NCBI RefSeq assembly: GCF_002917925.1 | Contig: NZ_PPFE01000002.1 | Span: forward strand, 434,001-498,000 | Reading direction: 5' to 3' | Length of the DNA stretch: 64,000 nt | Source: Roseovarius confluentis | GTDB taxonomy: Bacteria > Pseudomonadota > Alphaproteobacteria > Rhodobacterales > Rhodobacteraceae | Shown: in pieces, positions 43,009 through 52,142 of the stretch | Layout: each line of letters starts with the position of its first letter | Numbering within the stretch: the first letter of the stretch is position 1 | Made by a program: the position numbers and the translations under genes | The notes under the pieces: model-generated | Database searches by the model: none | Told to the model about the DNA's origin: nothing | What the model saw: only the letters and a program-made list of their open reading frames with translations

Positions 43009-46000
43009 TCAGGCGACGCCACCCAGAAGGGCCGCATTGCCGCCTGCCGCCGTGGTGTCGACGCAAACAAGGCGTTCGCCCATGACGTGGCCGGTATCGG
43101 GCAGGCCGGTGATCAGCGGCAGGATCGGGCCATTGCGCTGGCTGAGCGCCGATGCATAGGCACGGGCCGTGTCGGCGTCACCCCACCAAAGCGCGCCGGA
43201 GAAGCCCGAGAGCGTGGTGAGGGCATCCGGCTCGACTTTGCCGGTGGTACGCAGGGCGCGGCCGCCCAGGGCCTCGACGGCCTTGGCCTGCGCCTCGGCC
43301 ATCTCCTTGGTCGGGCCGAGGCAGAGGAGCGGCGGGCGGGCGTGGGCCGTCAGGCGGTTGGATTCGCCGGTGGGGCCGGGCAGGACAATGGCCTCGACCG
43401 GGTCGGGCGTGTGGCCCTTGGCGGCCTTGTCGAGCGCGGATTGCACAGCCTTGGCGTCCATGTCTTTGTCCCAGGTGGCATCCGTGTGATCCGCCGGACG
43501 GGACGTGTAGCGCGCGAGGTAGTTGGGGCCGCCCGCCTTGGGGCCGGTGCCGGAAAGGCCTTCGCCGCCAAAGGGTTGGCTGCCGACGATGGCGCCGATC
43601 TGGTTGCGGTTGACGTAGATGTTGCCGGCGTGCACCGCCTCGGTCACGTGCTGGACGCGGTCGTCGATGCGGGTCATCAGGCCGAAGGTCAGGCCATAGC
43701 CGGTGCCGTTGATGGCGCCGATCACCTTGTCGAGGTTGCGCGACTTGAAGGTGGCCATGTGCAGGACGGGGCCGAAGATTTCGCGCTGCATGTCCTCGAT
43801 CCCGTTCACCTTGATCAGCGTGGGCGCGATGAAGCAGCCGGAATTGGGCGAGGGGATCTCGTGGATGAGGCGGCCGTCGGCGCGGGCCTGTTCGATATGG
43901 GCGGCGATGCCGTCGCGGGCCTCGGTGTCGATCACGGGGCCGACATCGGTCGAGAGTGACCACGGTTTGCCCATGGAAAGCGCGTCCATCGCGCCGGTGA
44001 GCATTTCGGTAAAGCCCTCGGCCACGTCCTCTTGTACGTAGAGGCAGCGCAGGGCGGAGCAGCGTTGGCCCGCCGACTGGAAAGCGGATTCGACGATCGC
44101 CTGCACGGCCTGTTCGGGCAGGGCGGTGGAATCGACGATCATGGCGTTGAGCCCGCCGGTTTCGGCGATGAGCGGCGCGCCGGGGGCGAGGTTCTTGGCC
44201 ATGGTGGCGCGGATCTTGAGCGCGGTTTCGGTCGAGCCGGTGAAGGCCACGCCGCCGATGCGGGCGTCAGACGTGAGCGCCGCGCCCACGTCGCCCGCGC
44301 CGGGCAGGAGTTGCACGGCGGTTTTCGGCACGCCGGCCTTGTGCATGAGCGAGATGGCGTAATGGGCGATCAGCGGAGTCTGCTCGGCCGGTTTGGCGAG
44401 CACGGCGTTGCCGGCAGCCAGGGCGGCGCTGATCTGGCCGGTGAAGATCGCCAGCGGGAAGTTCCACGGGCTGATGCAGGTGAAGGTGCCCACGGGCGGG
44501 TCCTGCGGCGCGTTGGCGGCGTAATAGCGCAGGAAGTCCACGGCCTCGCGCAGTTCGGCCACGGCGTCCATCGGGGTCTTGCCGGCCTCGCGGGCGAGGA
44601 TGGCGAAGATCTCGCCGAAGTTTTCCTCGTAGAGGTCGGCGGCGGCGTTGAGAATTTTCGCGCGTTCCTCGATAGAAGCGTCCCACGGCGTGGCGTCGGA
44701 AAGCGCGGCCTCGATGTCGGCCTTGCTGGCCGTGGCGACGGTGCCGGGGCTGTCGAACGGGTCGGCGGGGTTGGAGACCGTTTCGGGCTCTTCCGGGGCC
44801 GCTTTGCCCGCGATCAAGGGGGCTGCATCCCACGTGGCGTTGGCGAAGGGGCCGCGCGCGGCCTCGATCACGTCGAGCGTCGGCTGGTGCTTGAGGTCGA
44901 AGCCCTTGGAATTGGGGCGCTCCGGCAGGAAGAGTTCTGGCCCGGTGGGCAGTTGCGGGCGGTCGTCCTTGTACGCCTCGAACGGGTCGCGGGCGACGGT
45001 TTCGGGGGCCACATCCTCGTCCACGATCTGGTTGACGAAGCTGGAGTTGGCGCCGTTTTCCAGAAGGCGGCGCACCAGATAGGCCAGCAGGTCGCGGTGG
45101 GCGCCGACGGGGGCGTAGATGCGGCAGTTGGTGCCGTGGTCCTTCATGACGATGTTGTGCAGCGCCTCGCCCATGCCGTGCAGGCGCTGGAATTCGAAGG
45201 TCTCGGGGCCCTTGTCCATTTCCTTGGCCATGTCGAGGATGGCGGCCACGGTGTGCGCGTTATGCGTGGCGAATTGCGGGTAGATGTGATCGGTCATCGA
45301 CAGGAGCTTGCGCGCGTTGGCGATGTAGGAAATGTCGGTGGCCGGTTTGGAAGTGAAGACCGGAAAGCCGTCGATGCCTTCGACCTGGGCCTGCTTGATT
45401 TCGGTGTCCCAGTAGGCGCCTTTCACCAGGCGGACCATGATGCGGCGGTTCAGCTTTTGCGACAGGTCATGCAGGTAGTCGAGCACATGGGAGGCGCGTT
45501 GCCCGTACGCCTGGACCACGACTCCGAAACCGTCCCATCCGGCGAGCGATGGCTCGGAGAGCGTGGCCTCGATCACCTCGAGCGAGAGCGACAGGCGGTC
45601 GGCCTCTTCGGCGTCGATGTTGAGGCCCATGCGGGCGGATTTCGCGAGGATGGCGAGAGAGCGCAGGCGGGGCATCAGAACGTCCATGACCTGATGCTGT
45701 TGCGCGACCTCGTAGCGGGGGTGGAGCGCCGAAAGTTTGACCGAGATGCCGGGGTTCTTGCGGATTTCCTTGTGCGTGCAGGCGTTGGAAATGGCGCTGA
45801 TCGCGCGGGAATAGGCCAGGTGATAGCGGATGGCGTCGGCATCGGTGCGCGCGGCCTCGCCCAGCATGTCGTAGGAGTAGGTGTAGCCCTTCTTCTCCAT
45901 CTTCGCGGCGCGGTCCATGGCGGACTCGATGGTCTCGCCCAGCACGAACTGGCGGCCCATTTCGCGCATGGCGCGGCCGACGGCGGTGCGGATGACGGGC

Positions 46001-46455
46001 TCGCCCAGGCGGCGGATGGCGCCGCGCAGGTGGCCGACGGGGCCCGGATTGTCGTCCTTCAGCACCTTGCCGGTCAGCATCAGTGCCCAGGTCGAGGCGT
46101 TGACTAGCGGCGAGGTGGAATGGCCCATGTGCTTGCCCCAGTCCGACGGCGCGATCTTGTCCTCGATCAGGGCGTCGATCGTGTCGGCGTCGGGCACGCG
46201 CAGGAGCGCTTCGGCCAGGCACATCAGCGCGATGCCCTCGTCGGTGGACAGGCCGTATTCGGCGAGGAACACCTCCATCAGCCCCGGGTCCGACTGGTTG
46301 CGGATGCGGCGCACGAGGTCGGCGCCGGATTTCGAGATGCGCACGCGGTCCTCTTCCGTGAGCCCCGCCACCTCGGTCAGGCGGGCGACGGTTTCGGCCT
46401 CCTCGGCATAGGTGGTCTGGTCGATCACACGGCGCAGGTCGGAATCGTAGGGCAT
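43009..46455 (-). CDS. putA: Bifunctional proline dehydrogenase / glutamate semialdehyde dehydrogenase PutA
   Basis: The 1148-residue protein has a PRODH barrel (about 150-460) with motifs KGAYWDTEIKQAQ and FATHNAHTVAAI, and an aldehyde dehydrogenase domain (about 560-1010) with AETGGLNAM (Glu), FQSAGQRCSALRC (catalytic Cys) and the ending GxGPKAGGPNYLARY. It turns proline into glutamate at the membrane. There is no N-terminal ribbon-helix-helix, so it is not its own repressor; control likely comes from the divergent Lrp-type gene. A C-terminal extension of about 100 residues follows the dehydrogenase domain. Coding is intact. Confidence 0.96.
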   Translation of the reverse strand: MPYDSDLRRVIDQTTYAEEAETVARLTEVAGLTEEDRVRISKSGADLVRRIRNQSDPGLMEVFLAEYGLSTDEGIALMCLAEALLRVPDADTIDALIEDKIAPSDWGKHMGHSTSPLVNASTWALMLTGKVLKDDNPGPVGHLRGAIRRLGEPVIRTAVGRAMREMGRQFVLGETIESAMDRAAKMEKKGYTYSYDMLGEAARTDADAIRYHLAYSRAISAISNACTHKEIRKNPGISVKLSALHPRYEVAQQHQVMDVLMPRLRSLAILAKSARMGLNIDAEEADRLSLSLEVIEATLSEPSLAGWDGFGVVVQAYGQRASHVLDYLHDLSQKLNRRIMVRLVKGAYWDTEIKQAQVEGIDGFPVFTSKPATDISYIANARKLLSMTDHIYPQFATHNAHTVAAILDMAKEMDKGPETFEFQRLHGMGEALHNIVMKDHGTNCRIYAPVGAHRDLLAYLVRRLLENGANSSFVNQIVDEDVAPETVARDPFEAYKDDRPQLPTGPELFLPERPNSKGFDLKHQPTLDVIEAARGPFANATWDAAPLIAGKAAPEEPETVSNPADPFDSPGTVATASKADIEAALSDATPWDASIEERAKILNAAADLYEENFGEIFAILAREAGKTPMDAVAELREAVDFLRYYAANAPQDPPVGTFTCISPWNFPLAIFTGQISAALAAGNAVLAKPAEQTPLIAHYAISLMHKAGVPKTAVQLLPGAGDVGAALTSDARIGGVAFTGSTETALKIRATMAKNLAPGAPLIAETGGLNAMIVDSTALPEQAVQAIVESAFQSAGQRCSALRCLYVQEDVAEGFTEMLTGAMDALSMGKPWSLSTDVGPVIDTEARDGIAAHIEQARADGRLIHEIPSPNSGCFIAPTLIKVNGIEDMQREIFGPVLHMATFKSRNLDKVIGAINGTGYGLTFGLMTRIDDRVQHVTEAVHAGNIYVNRNQIGAIVGSQPFGGEGLSGTGPKAGGPNYLARYTSRPADHTDATWDKDMDAKAVQSALDKAAKGHTPDPVEAIVLPGPTGESNRLTAHARPPLLCLGPTKEMAEAQAKAVEALGGRALRTTGKVEPDALTTLSGFSGALWWGDADTARAYASALSQRNGPILPLITGLPDTGHVMGERLVCVDTTAAGGNAALLGGVA

Positions 46456-46578
46456 TGCGGTCCTCTTGCTGGGGGGTGGCGGTTTGGACTAGTGTATCAC
46501 TGTATTTCTGATCTGATTTCCCGATTGGTGTGGTTGCGCGGGATAAACGGACGGTAATTCACCGGGAGGACAAGTCAA

Positions 46579-47049
46579 ATGGATGCAAGCGAGCTGGATC
46601 AGTTCGACAAGGCGATTCTTCGCGTGCTGGTTGCGGAGGGGCGGATCAGCATCACCGAACTGGCGGGGCGGATCGGCTTGTCGAAGTCGCCGACACAGGC
46701 GCGGCTGCGCAAGCTGGAGCGAGACGGCGTGATCTCGGGGTACCGGGCGCTGGTGGATCCGATCCGGCTGGGGCTGGACCACGTGAGTTTCGTGGAGGTC
46801 AGCCTGACCGATACGCGGGAAAGCGCGCTGGCGGAGTTCAACGCGGCGGTGAAGCGGATCCCCGAGATCGAACAGGTGCATCTGATCGCGGGGAATTTCG
46901 ATTACCTGATGAAGATCCGGACACAGGACATGCAGGACTATCGCCGGGTGCTGGCCGAACAGATCAGCACCTTGCCGCATGTGTCGAAAACCTCGACCTA
47001 CGTGGCGATGGAGGCGGTGAAGGAAAACGCGTTTTCCGAGGTGTTCTGA
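46579..47049 (+). CDS. putR: Lrp/AsnC family regulator, putative PutR
   Basis: The 156-residue protein has an N-terminal HTH (LDQFDKAILRVLVAEGRISITELAGRIGLSKSPTQARLRKLERDGVISGYRA) and a C-terminal RAM domain with VSLTDTRESALAEFNAAVKRIPEIEQVHLIAGNFDYLMKIRTQDMQDY. Lrp-type PutR proteins activate the divergent putA in response to proline in alphaproteobacteria, and the arrangement here is the same. The 123-base spacer presumably holds the operator. The short GGGAGG precedes the ATG. Confidence 0.9.
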   Translation: MDASELDQFDKAILRVLVAEGRISITELAGRIGLSKSPTQARLRKLERDGVISGYRALVDPIRLGLDHVSFVEVSLTDTRESALAEFNAAVKRIPEIEQVHLIAGNFDYLMKIRTQDMQDYRRVLAEQISTLPHVSKTSTYVAMEAVKENAFSEVF

Positions 47050-47102
47050 ACCGGGCGGATTTGCGCGTTGATTTTGCGGGCGTGGGGCGCATCATTGATC
47101 CC

Positions 47103-47648
47103 ATGAGACATTTGCTGATTGCCTGCGTGCTGGCCGGTCCGACCTGGGCCGAGACGTGCCCTGACGCGCCCGACCATGGGGCGGAGCTGTCGCGGCTGAT
47201 CGAGGCGGCGCAGGATGCACCGGACGAGGCGGCGGGCCGCGCGCTGTCGGACGAGATGTGGGCGCTTTGGGCCGAGGCGCCGGACGACAAGGCGCAAGGG
47301 CTTCTGGACGAGGCAATGGCGCGGCGCGAGGCGTATGACTATGACGCGGCGATGGCGGCGGCGGAGGCGCTGGTGGCCTATTGTCCGGACTATGCCGAAG
47401 GGTACAACCAGCGGGCCTTTATCCATTTCCTGCGGCAAGATTTCGAGGCGGCGCTGACCGATCTGGAGCGGACGCTGGAATTGCAGCCGCGCCATGTAGC
47501 GGCGCGGACCGGACAGGCGCTGACCCTGCACGCGCTGGGCCGGCCGGGTGAGGCGGCACTGGCCCTGCGAGAGGCGCTGCAGATGAATCCGTGGCTGGGC
47601 GAACGACATTTGCTGCCGGTGCTGGAACAAAGCGAAGAAGAGTTGTGA
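47103..47648 (+). CDS. Periplasmic TPR protein
   Basis: The 181-residue protein has a short signal peptide (MRHLLIACVLAGPTWAETC; the Cys is just after the cleavage site) and TPR-like helices: YDYDAAMAAAEALVAYCPDYAEGYNQRAFIHFLRQDFEAALTDLERTLELQPRHVAARTGQALTLHALGRPGEAALALREALQMNP. TPR proteins are scaffolds; the partner is unknown. It lies between putR and tRNA-Leu. Confidence 0.85.
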   Translation: MRHLLIACVLAGPTWAETCPDAPDHGAELSRLIEAAQDAPDEAAGRALSDEMWALWAEAPDDKAQGLLDEAMARREAYDYDAAMAAAEALVAYCPDYAEGYNQRAFIHFLRQDFEAALTDLERTLELQPRHVAARTGQALTLHALGRPGEAALALREALQMNPWLGERHLLPVLEQSEEEL

Positions 47649-47681
47649 TCGCGACGCCTGCACGCTACGACGGGAACCTGA

Positions 47682-47765
47682 GCCCGCGTGGTGGAATGGT
47701 AGACACAGGAGACTTAAAATCTCCAGCCGCGAGGCGTCCCGGTTCGAGTCCGGGCGCGGGCACCA
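47682..47765 (+). tRNA. tRNA-Leu (UAA)
   Basis: The 84-nt sequence folds as a type II tRNA: acceptor GCCCGCG pairs with CGCGGGC, the anticodon loop CTTAAAA carries TAA, the long variable arm follows, and the T arm has GGTTCGAGTCC. CCA is encoded. An integrase gene lies 250 bases downstream, so the 3' end is the probable attachment site of the island. Confidence 0.96.
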
Positions 47766-48014
47766 CCTTGATGTTATTGAAAAAAGCACTTCGCTGCAAA
47801 TGCCGTCGCGGACCGGCTCTAGGGGGGTGTCACACACTGGTGTCACACATTCAGGTTCCGTTTCCGTTCCGTTCCGCCACTCGATTTTCGCGCAGCTCCA
47901 CGCGGATTTTGCCCCGGCATGGCCCGTTTTGCTTATCGGCGCGCTTCCCCCCCCCGCAGTTTATGCACGTCACCAAGGGGCGGAACTTGCGGTGTGCGAA
48001 CCAACGGTGTCGCA
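47766..48014. other. Putative attL region between tRNA-Leu and integrase
   Basis: This 249-base gap holds the likely left attachment site in the tRNA 3' end. A short direct repeat ggtgtcacacactggtgtcacaca lies at about 47826-47850 and could bind the integrase arm or excisionase. No gene is seen. Confidence 0.45.
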
Positions 48015-49059
48015 TCATGTCCTCCGTTCCTGCGCGGCTTTCGACAGCGCGCGCTTGCTGGCGCGCTTGCGGTAATAGGCCACCATCTGCGCGCTCTGGC
48101 CCGTCACGGCCTGTATCTCTGCGTCTGACGCGCCGGCTTCTGCCAGTTCGACAATCGACAGCTTGCGAAGGCCGTGAAGGCTGTATTTTTTCGCGTGCTC
48201 GCCCAAACTGTTGCGCCACTTGCGGAACGAGGCTTCGACTGCGCTATACCCCAGCGGCTCGGTCAGGTTCTTCGCCAGTACGTAGTGGCCCTGCCGGGGC
48301 AGCCCCTCGATGAAGGTGCGCAGAGAATCGGGGCAGTAAACCTCAAGCTCCTTATCGCCCTTCTCGTCATGCACAATCATCCACTCGCCCTGAAACTGGT
48401 CGCGGCGCATGGTGATGGCGGCATTCGGGCGCTGCCCGGTACCAAGGATGAGGCGCGCGGCGATCTGCAAACGCTCGGGCGCGGTGTCGAGATGGTTGAC
48501 CATCCACTCGGGCCACGGCTCGTATTCTCGGGCTGGCTTGTATGCGCTTCCCAGCTTTTTCGCCGGGTTCGCTCCCAGCGGCCAATCAAGCTCCGTGGCG
48601 GCGTAATTCCCAAAGAAGGGATATGACCTGTGCATACCCCTTTGCTTTACGTGGCGCCTCAGCTGCGATCGCTCCGACAGCGGCGCGGACGGCCTGCCGT
48701 GTGGTGTCGCGCATGTCCTTGCCGCCATTTTTTTCCAGCAGGGCTTCCATCGTGCGCCGGTAATTTCGTTTGGTCCCGTCAGACAGTTTTTGCTGGATCG
48801 TCGGGTCTTGGCGCCATGCTTCGATGCACGCGCGCCAAGTGTATTTGTTGGGTGTGGCCTGCGCTTCATGTTTGCCGGCTTGCGCCAGCCAGTAGAGACG
48901 ATCCAGCTCCTTTGGATCGTTTTTCCAATCTAAGCCTACTGAGCGGGTCCGCACCTTGCCATCTTCCGTCCAGGTGGTGCGATGGTAGGGACGCCAGCGG
49001 CCTTTCTGGAAGCGCCAGACAAGGCGTGGCTTTGTGATCCGTGGCTTGGACGGCTTCAT
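48015..49059 (-). pseudogene. Tyrosine-type integrase, frameshifted
   Basis: Two minus-strand frames form one integrase. The first (49059-48586) gives the N-terminal arm and core-binding domain (MKPSKPRITKPRLVWRFQKG onward); the second (to 48015) gives the catalytic domain with TGQRPNAAITMRRDQF (Arg), HGLRKLSIVELAEAG (HxxR) and AYYRKRA (Tyr). They overlap at about 48610-48640, where the reading must move +1 around ctt ctt tgg g; ISLLW in one frame continues as NYAATELDWPLGANPAKK in the other. It is either a disabled gene, a sequencing error, or a programmed shift. The start overlaps the AlpA-like stop by four bases (ATGA). Confidence 0.85.
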
Positions 49060-49259
49060 AGCTCAAATTCCTGTTCGGGTTTGGACGCATCACGATCCAC
49101 CACGGCTTCGAGCATGTCCACCAGCCAGCGTTTGTGCCCGCCGATCAGGCAGGGCTGGGGCAGGGCCCCAACTTCGACCAGCCGACGAAACTCGGGCGCT
49201 GAAAGGTCCAGCATTTTGGCGGCTGTGGTGTCTTTGACGGCAATGCACCAATGTTTCAT
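49056..49259 (-). CDS. AlpA/excisionase-like small DNA-binding protein
   Basis: The 67-residue protein MKHWCIAVKDTTAAKMLDLSAPEFRRLVEVGALPQPCLIGGHKRWLVDMLEAV has the winged-helix pattern of AlpA/Xis proteins (a short HTH followed by G-x-P and an RW segment). Such proteins direct excision or regulate satellites; in gammaproteobacterial PICIs AlpA is the main inducer. It overlaps the integrase start by four bases, so the two are coupled. Confidence 0.7.
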   Translation of the reverse strand: MKHWCIAVKDTTAAKMLDLSAPEFRRLVEVGALPQPCLIGGHKRWLVDMLEAVVDRDASKPEQEFEL

Positions 49260-49543
49260 TGCGGGCTCTTTCAGTAAAAATGAGGTAAGCTTATAGATAT
49301 ATATTGCAAATAAGTGTTAAAGTGCAACTCCTAACATCTCATCATGCACTCTCGAATTTTTCGCATCATGAGAGCTTGAAGAGGTTTAAAGCGCATTCCG
49401 AAAGTATAAATAAGTAATTGAAAACAGCATCTTGATGCGATTTTGAGGCGGCTGAGCAGAGCGGGCACCACAAAGATTCTTTAACTTGCAGGGTCAGTAA
49501 TGCGCAGTCTTGCAAGCTACCAAATGGTTTGCTCCTATCTGGC

Positions 49544-49858
49544 TCACTCTTCCTCTTTGAATGTGGGATGAGCTGCCGCCCGTGCCGTATACAGCCATTC
49601 TCTCCGTCGCTCTGGCGGCAATGACCTGAATGCTTGCAACAGCTCTTCTTCATCGCGTGAGCTCGGCGCTTCGAAGTCGACCAAATCCACCGGTTTCACG
49701 CCAAGGACGTCGGCAATTTTCATCTGTAGTTCAGTTGTAAGCCGACGCTCGCCACGCTCGATTTGTGCGAAGTAGGGCTGCGACAGACCCACCTTGTCGG
49801 CCACTTCTTTTTGAAGCAGTCCCGCCGCTTTGCGGGCATCCTTAATCTTTAATCGCAT
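49544..49858 (-). CDS. XRE/Cro-type transcriptional regulator
   Basis: The 104-residue protein has an N-terminal HTH_3 domain: RLKIKDARKAAGLLQKEVADKVGLSQPYFAQIERGERRLTTELQMKIADVLGVKPVDLVDF, followed by a short tail without a protease motif. It is the likely repressor of the island. About 280 bases of AT-rich DNA without coding follow it before the AlpA-like gene. Confidence 0.85.
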   Translation of the reverse strand: MRLKIKDARKAAGLLQKEVADKVGLSQPYFAQIERGERRLTTELQMKIADVLGVKPVDLVDFEAPSSRDEEELLQAFRSLPPERRREWLYTARAAAHPTFKEEE

Positions 49859-50225
49859 TCCTGTCTCCGGTCAGACGTGAGCGTATGAAAACCCTATTGA
49901 TGGTTTTGCCGGCATCGAAGCCTTAACTTACGATCATGCCAGTATTTCTGCACCCTAGCTTGGGCGAGTGCAAACGTGTTGTCCTGTTCCGTTCAATGGA
50001 CTAGGCGGTAGCCGCACCTCGCAGGATTTCATTGCAAATTGCAATAAGGTGCAAGTGAGCCTAACGAAGTCAGGAACTTCCTTCCTCGAAAGTTTTAGCG
50101 TGTTACGCGAACGTATGTCAGCTCTGTGGCGAGCTTCGATGGTTATGCGCACTGACCTGCACCCCTGAAAAATCCTCGATTCGGGGTTGGAGGATTGGCA
50201 GCTCCTGAGCGTTACCTGTTCATTT
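49859..50225. other. AT-rich intergenic region upstream of XRE gene
   Basis: This 367-base stretch lies between the XRE gene and the zinc protein. Only short shadow frames are present. It is the natural place for the repressor promoter and operators. Small palindromes such as tgcaaattgca near 50033-50043 are seen, but no repeated operator is certain. Confidence 0.4.
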
Positions 50226-50594
50226 TTACTTTAAGTAGTGAGGATACCTTTTCAAAAACTCAATTGGTATCATTGAGCCTCGGGCTTTGACCTTATCTCC
50301 ACTTCTTTCACACAATTCTCGAAGGTACTTAGCTACTCCCCCCTCGTGACTGCTGTTTTCCTTCGTGTAGAAGCTCTTACAAGCTATTCGGAAGTTTGCA
50401 CCCTTCGACTGATGTTCACACTGCGCACAGACAAACTCAGATCTCATCAAGTGAAATAAACCATCGCCATCAACAATAGAATTTGCGTATGATTTAATAC
50501 TTACTTCTAGACCCTTGCACTCTGGACAGCCAAACTGAGCAATAGCGACATAGCTTCGTCCGTTCCAGTCGTGTTCTAAATCCGAAGTTATCAT
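50226..50594 (-). CDS. Hypothetical small zinc-ribbon protein
   Basis: The 122-residue protein has two CxxC pairs (FGCPECKGLEV and FVCAQCEHQSKG) spaced about 35 residues apart, typical of a zinc ribbon. The rest is unlike any family I know. It is AT-rich compared with the core, has no membrane segment, and lies in the phage-type minus-strand run. Confidence 0.6.
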   Translation of the reverse strand: MITSDLEHDWNGRSYVAIAQFGCPECKGLEVSIKSYANSIVDGDGLFHLMRSEFVCAQCEHQSKGANFRIACKSFYTKENSSHEGGVAKYLRELCERSGDKVKARGSMIPIEFLKRYPHYLK

Positions 50595-50756
50595 CTTTTT
50601 GGGCCCACATGTTGCTCCTTATTCTACATCGTATCCATCAGTCGCGCGAAAAAACCTGTCTTACGCCTAAGCAATTTTGCAACGCTACACACGGATTGAG
50701 GTTGCGGGTAACCCGTCAGCGACCATTCTAAATCTGCCTTAGGACTTATCTGACAC

Positions 50757-51068
50757 CTATCGCGTGGCTTCATCATGCAGGTAGGATGCTATCCGACGTT
50801 GCACTAAGTACTCGACCTTGCTGAATGTCATTGTGCCACCGCGGCACGACGGTATCTTGGCGTCACGCAGTGCCGCATATAGCTTATGTGTGGCAGTTCT
50901 TGGATTATCCGCGCGGTACCTTTGATAGAGTTCAGCGGCGGCTCTCACGAACTGCTTGGAGTAAGAAGTGGCGAAAGTCGTTTCAGGGTGGAACGGCGGA
51001 ACGTACTCACCTGAGTATTGGCGACAGACTTCGAGGAGCTCGGCCTCAGATTTCTCTTTTTTGGCCAT
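50757..51068 (-). CDS. Hypothetical small island protein
   Basis: The 103-residue protein MAKKEKSEAELLEVCRQYSGEYVPPFHPETTFATSYSKQFVRAAAELYQRYRADNPRTATHKLYAALRDAKIPSCRGGTMTFSKVEYLVQRRIASYLHDEA is soluble, basic and probably helical. I recognise no family. Its position between the zinc protein and terminase subunit suggests a regulatory or packaging-related role, which is only an inference. Confidence 0.55.
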   Translation of the reverse strand: MAKKEKSEAELLEVCRQYSGEYVPPFHPETTFATSYSKQFVRAAAELYQRYRADNPRTATHKLYAALRDAKIPSCRGGTMTFSKVEYLVQRRIASYLHDEATR

Positions 51069-51248
51069 GAACTATCCTCCGATTTCAGCCTCTGATTTTC
51101 TTACAAAGGCTTAATTGTGGTTTGCGGGCAGATATTTTTCAACCAGCGCCAGCAAGATAGCAGAGTTAATTTCCAAGCCGTACTTGGAACTGCACCCCGC
51201 AAACTGATACCTCCGGCGTCAGCCGGTTTGTCGTTTGCCGCCGCTTAA

Positions 51249-52091
51249 TTAGTCCAGTTCGTCGAGGCGGTGCGCATTCTCGCGGACGTAATTGGGTGTG
51301 AGCGGCTCTGAAGCGGCGCTGATAGCGCGAGCAGCGGCGATCAAATCCTCGGACACGCCCAGCTTCACTTCATCTTTAAACATTTGCAGATGACGCGCGA
51401 CCTGTTCGAGCGCCTTCGCTCGATCCGCGATCTTGATCTCGATACCGTCCTTGGTCTGCTTCACGCCCTCATACAGCGGATGTGAAAGAGCCTCGCGGGT
51501 ATCGGCCACCACGACCTCTACAATGCCTTCGCCGGCGCATTCCGGGCACTCTGGATTGGGATTTGCTGTCTGGTCGAAGCCATAGCCGCCCGCGTCTGTT
51601 GGCAGGCCCGGGATTCTGTCACCAGCATCAACCTTGCGCCCGACCTCAACGAGCTTGTCAGGATCGTCTGTACCGAATTGTTTGCGGATTTCCTTGTCGT
51701 AGACTCCCCTGAACTCCCGAACAGTCTTCCACTGGTATTCATGGTCGACCCCGTGACAATAGCGGCAACAACGACGCTCGACGCGGACCAGTTCATTCAC
51801 GTCAGCAGTGGCTTTATCCCACAAGCGTTGGAGAACGTCAGTTACTTCGATTTTCAGCTTTTGTGCATGTTCACGGCACAGCTTGTTAATTCGAGCCTTG
51901 ATGTGAACATTCGTGAGCAGTCGGTATCCCTGCTCCTTTGCCGTTCGCTCCGAGTATCCAGCGCGGATCGCTGCTTGCGCGGCATTTCGATCCTTGAGGT
52001 ATTCGGAGCAAAACGCGTCACGTTTCCAGGTCAGCCCGGACGGCGCGAGATTTCGTGTCTTGTTGTCGATAGTCTTTTTGCTCTTTGACAT
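51249..52091 (-). CDS. Phage terminase small subunit
   Basis: The 280-residue protein starts with the terminase_2 pattern LTWKRDAFCSEYLKDRNAAQAAIRAGYSERTAKEQGYRLLTNVHIKARINKL, a helical DNA-recognition domain. The middle has cysteine clusters (RRCCRYCHGVDHEYQW and CPECAGEG) seen in long terminase small subunits. This subunit picks the pac site. No large subunit is present, which fits a satellite that borrows a helper's packaging motor. The length is normal for the long class. Confidence 0.85.
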   Translation of the reverse strand: MSKSKKTIDNKTRNLAPSGLTWKRDAFCSEYLKDRNAAQAAIRAGYSERTAKEQGYRLLTNVHIKARINKLCREHAQKLKIEVTDVLQRLWDKATADVNELVRVERRCCRYCHGVDHEYQWKTVREFRGVYDKEIRKQFGTDDPDKLVEVGRKVDAGDRIPGLPTDAGGYGFDQTANPNPECPECAGEGIVEVVVADTREALSHPLYEGVKQTKDGIEIKIADRAKALEQVARHLQMFKDEVKLGVSEDLIAAARAISAASEPLTPNYVRENAHRLDELD

Positions 52092-52142
52092 AGGGCGATC
52101 TTTCTAAGTTCGACTGCGCAGAGTTTACCTGCCAGGTCTTCT

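Noticed and set aside
47826-47850. CRISPR-like direct repeat ggtgtcacaca
   Set aside because: Only two short adjacent copies without spacers; at most an integrase arm site.
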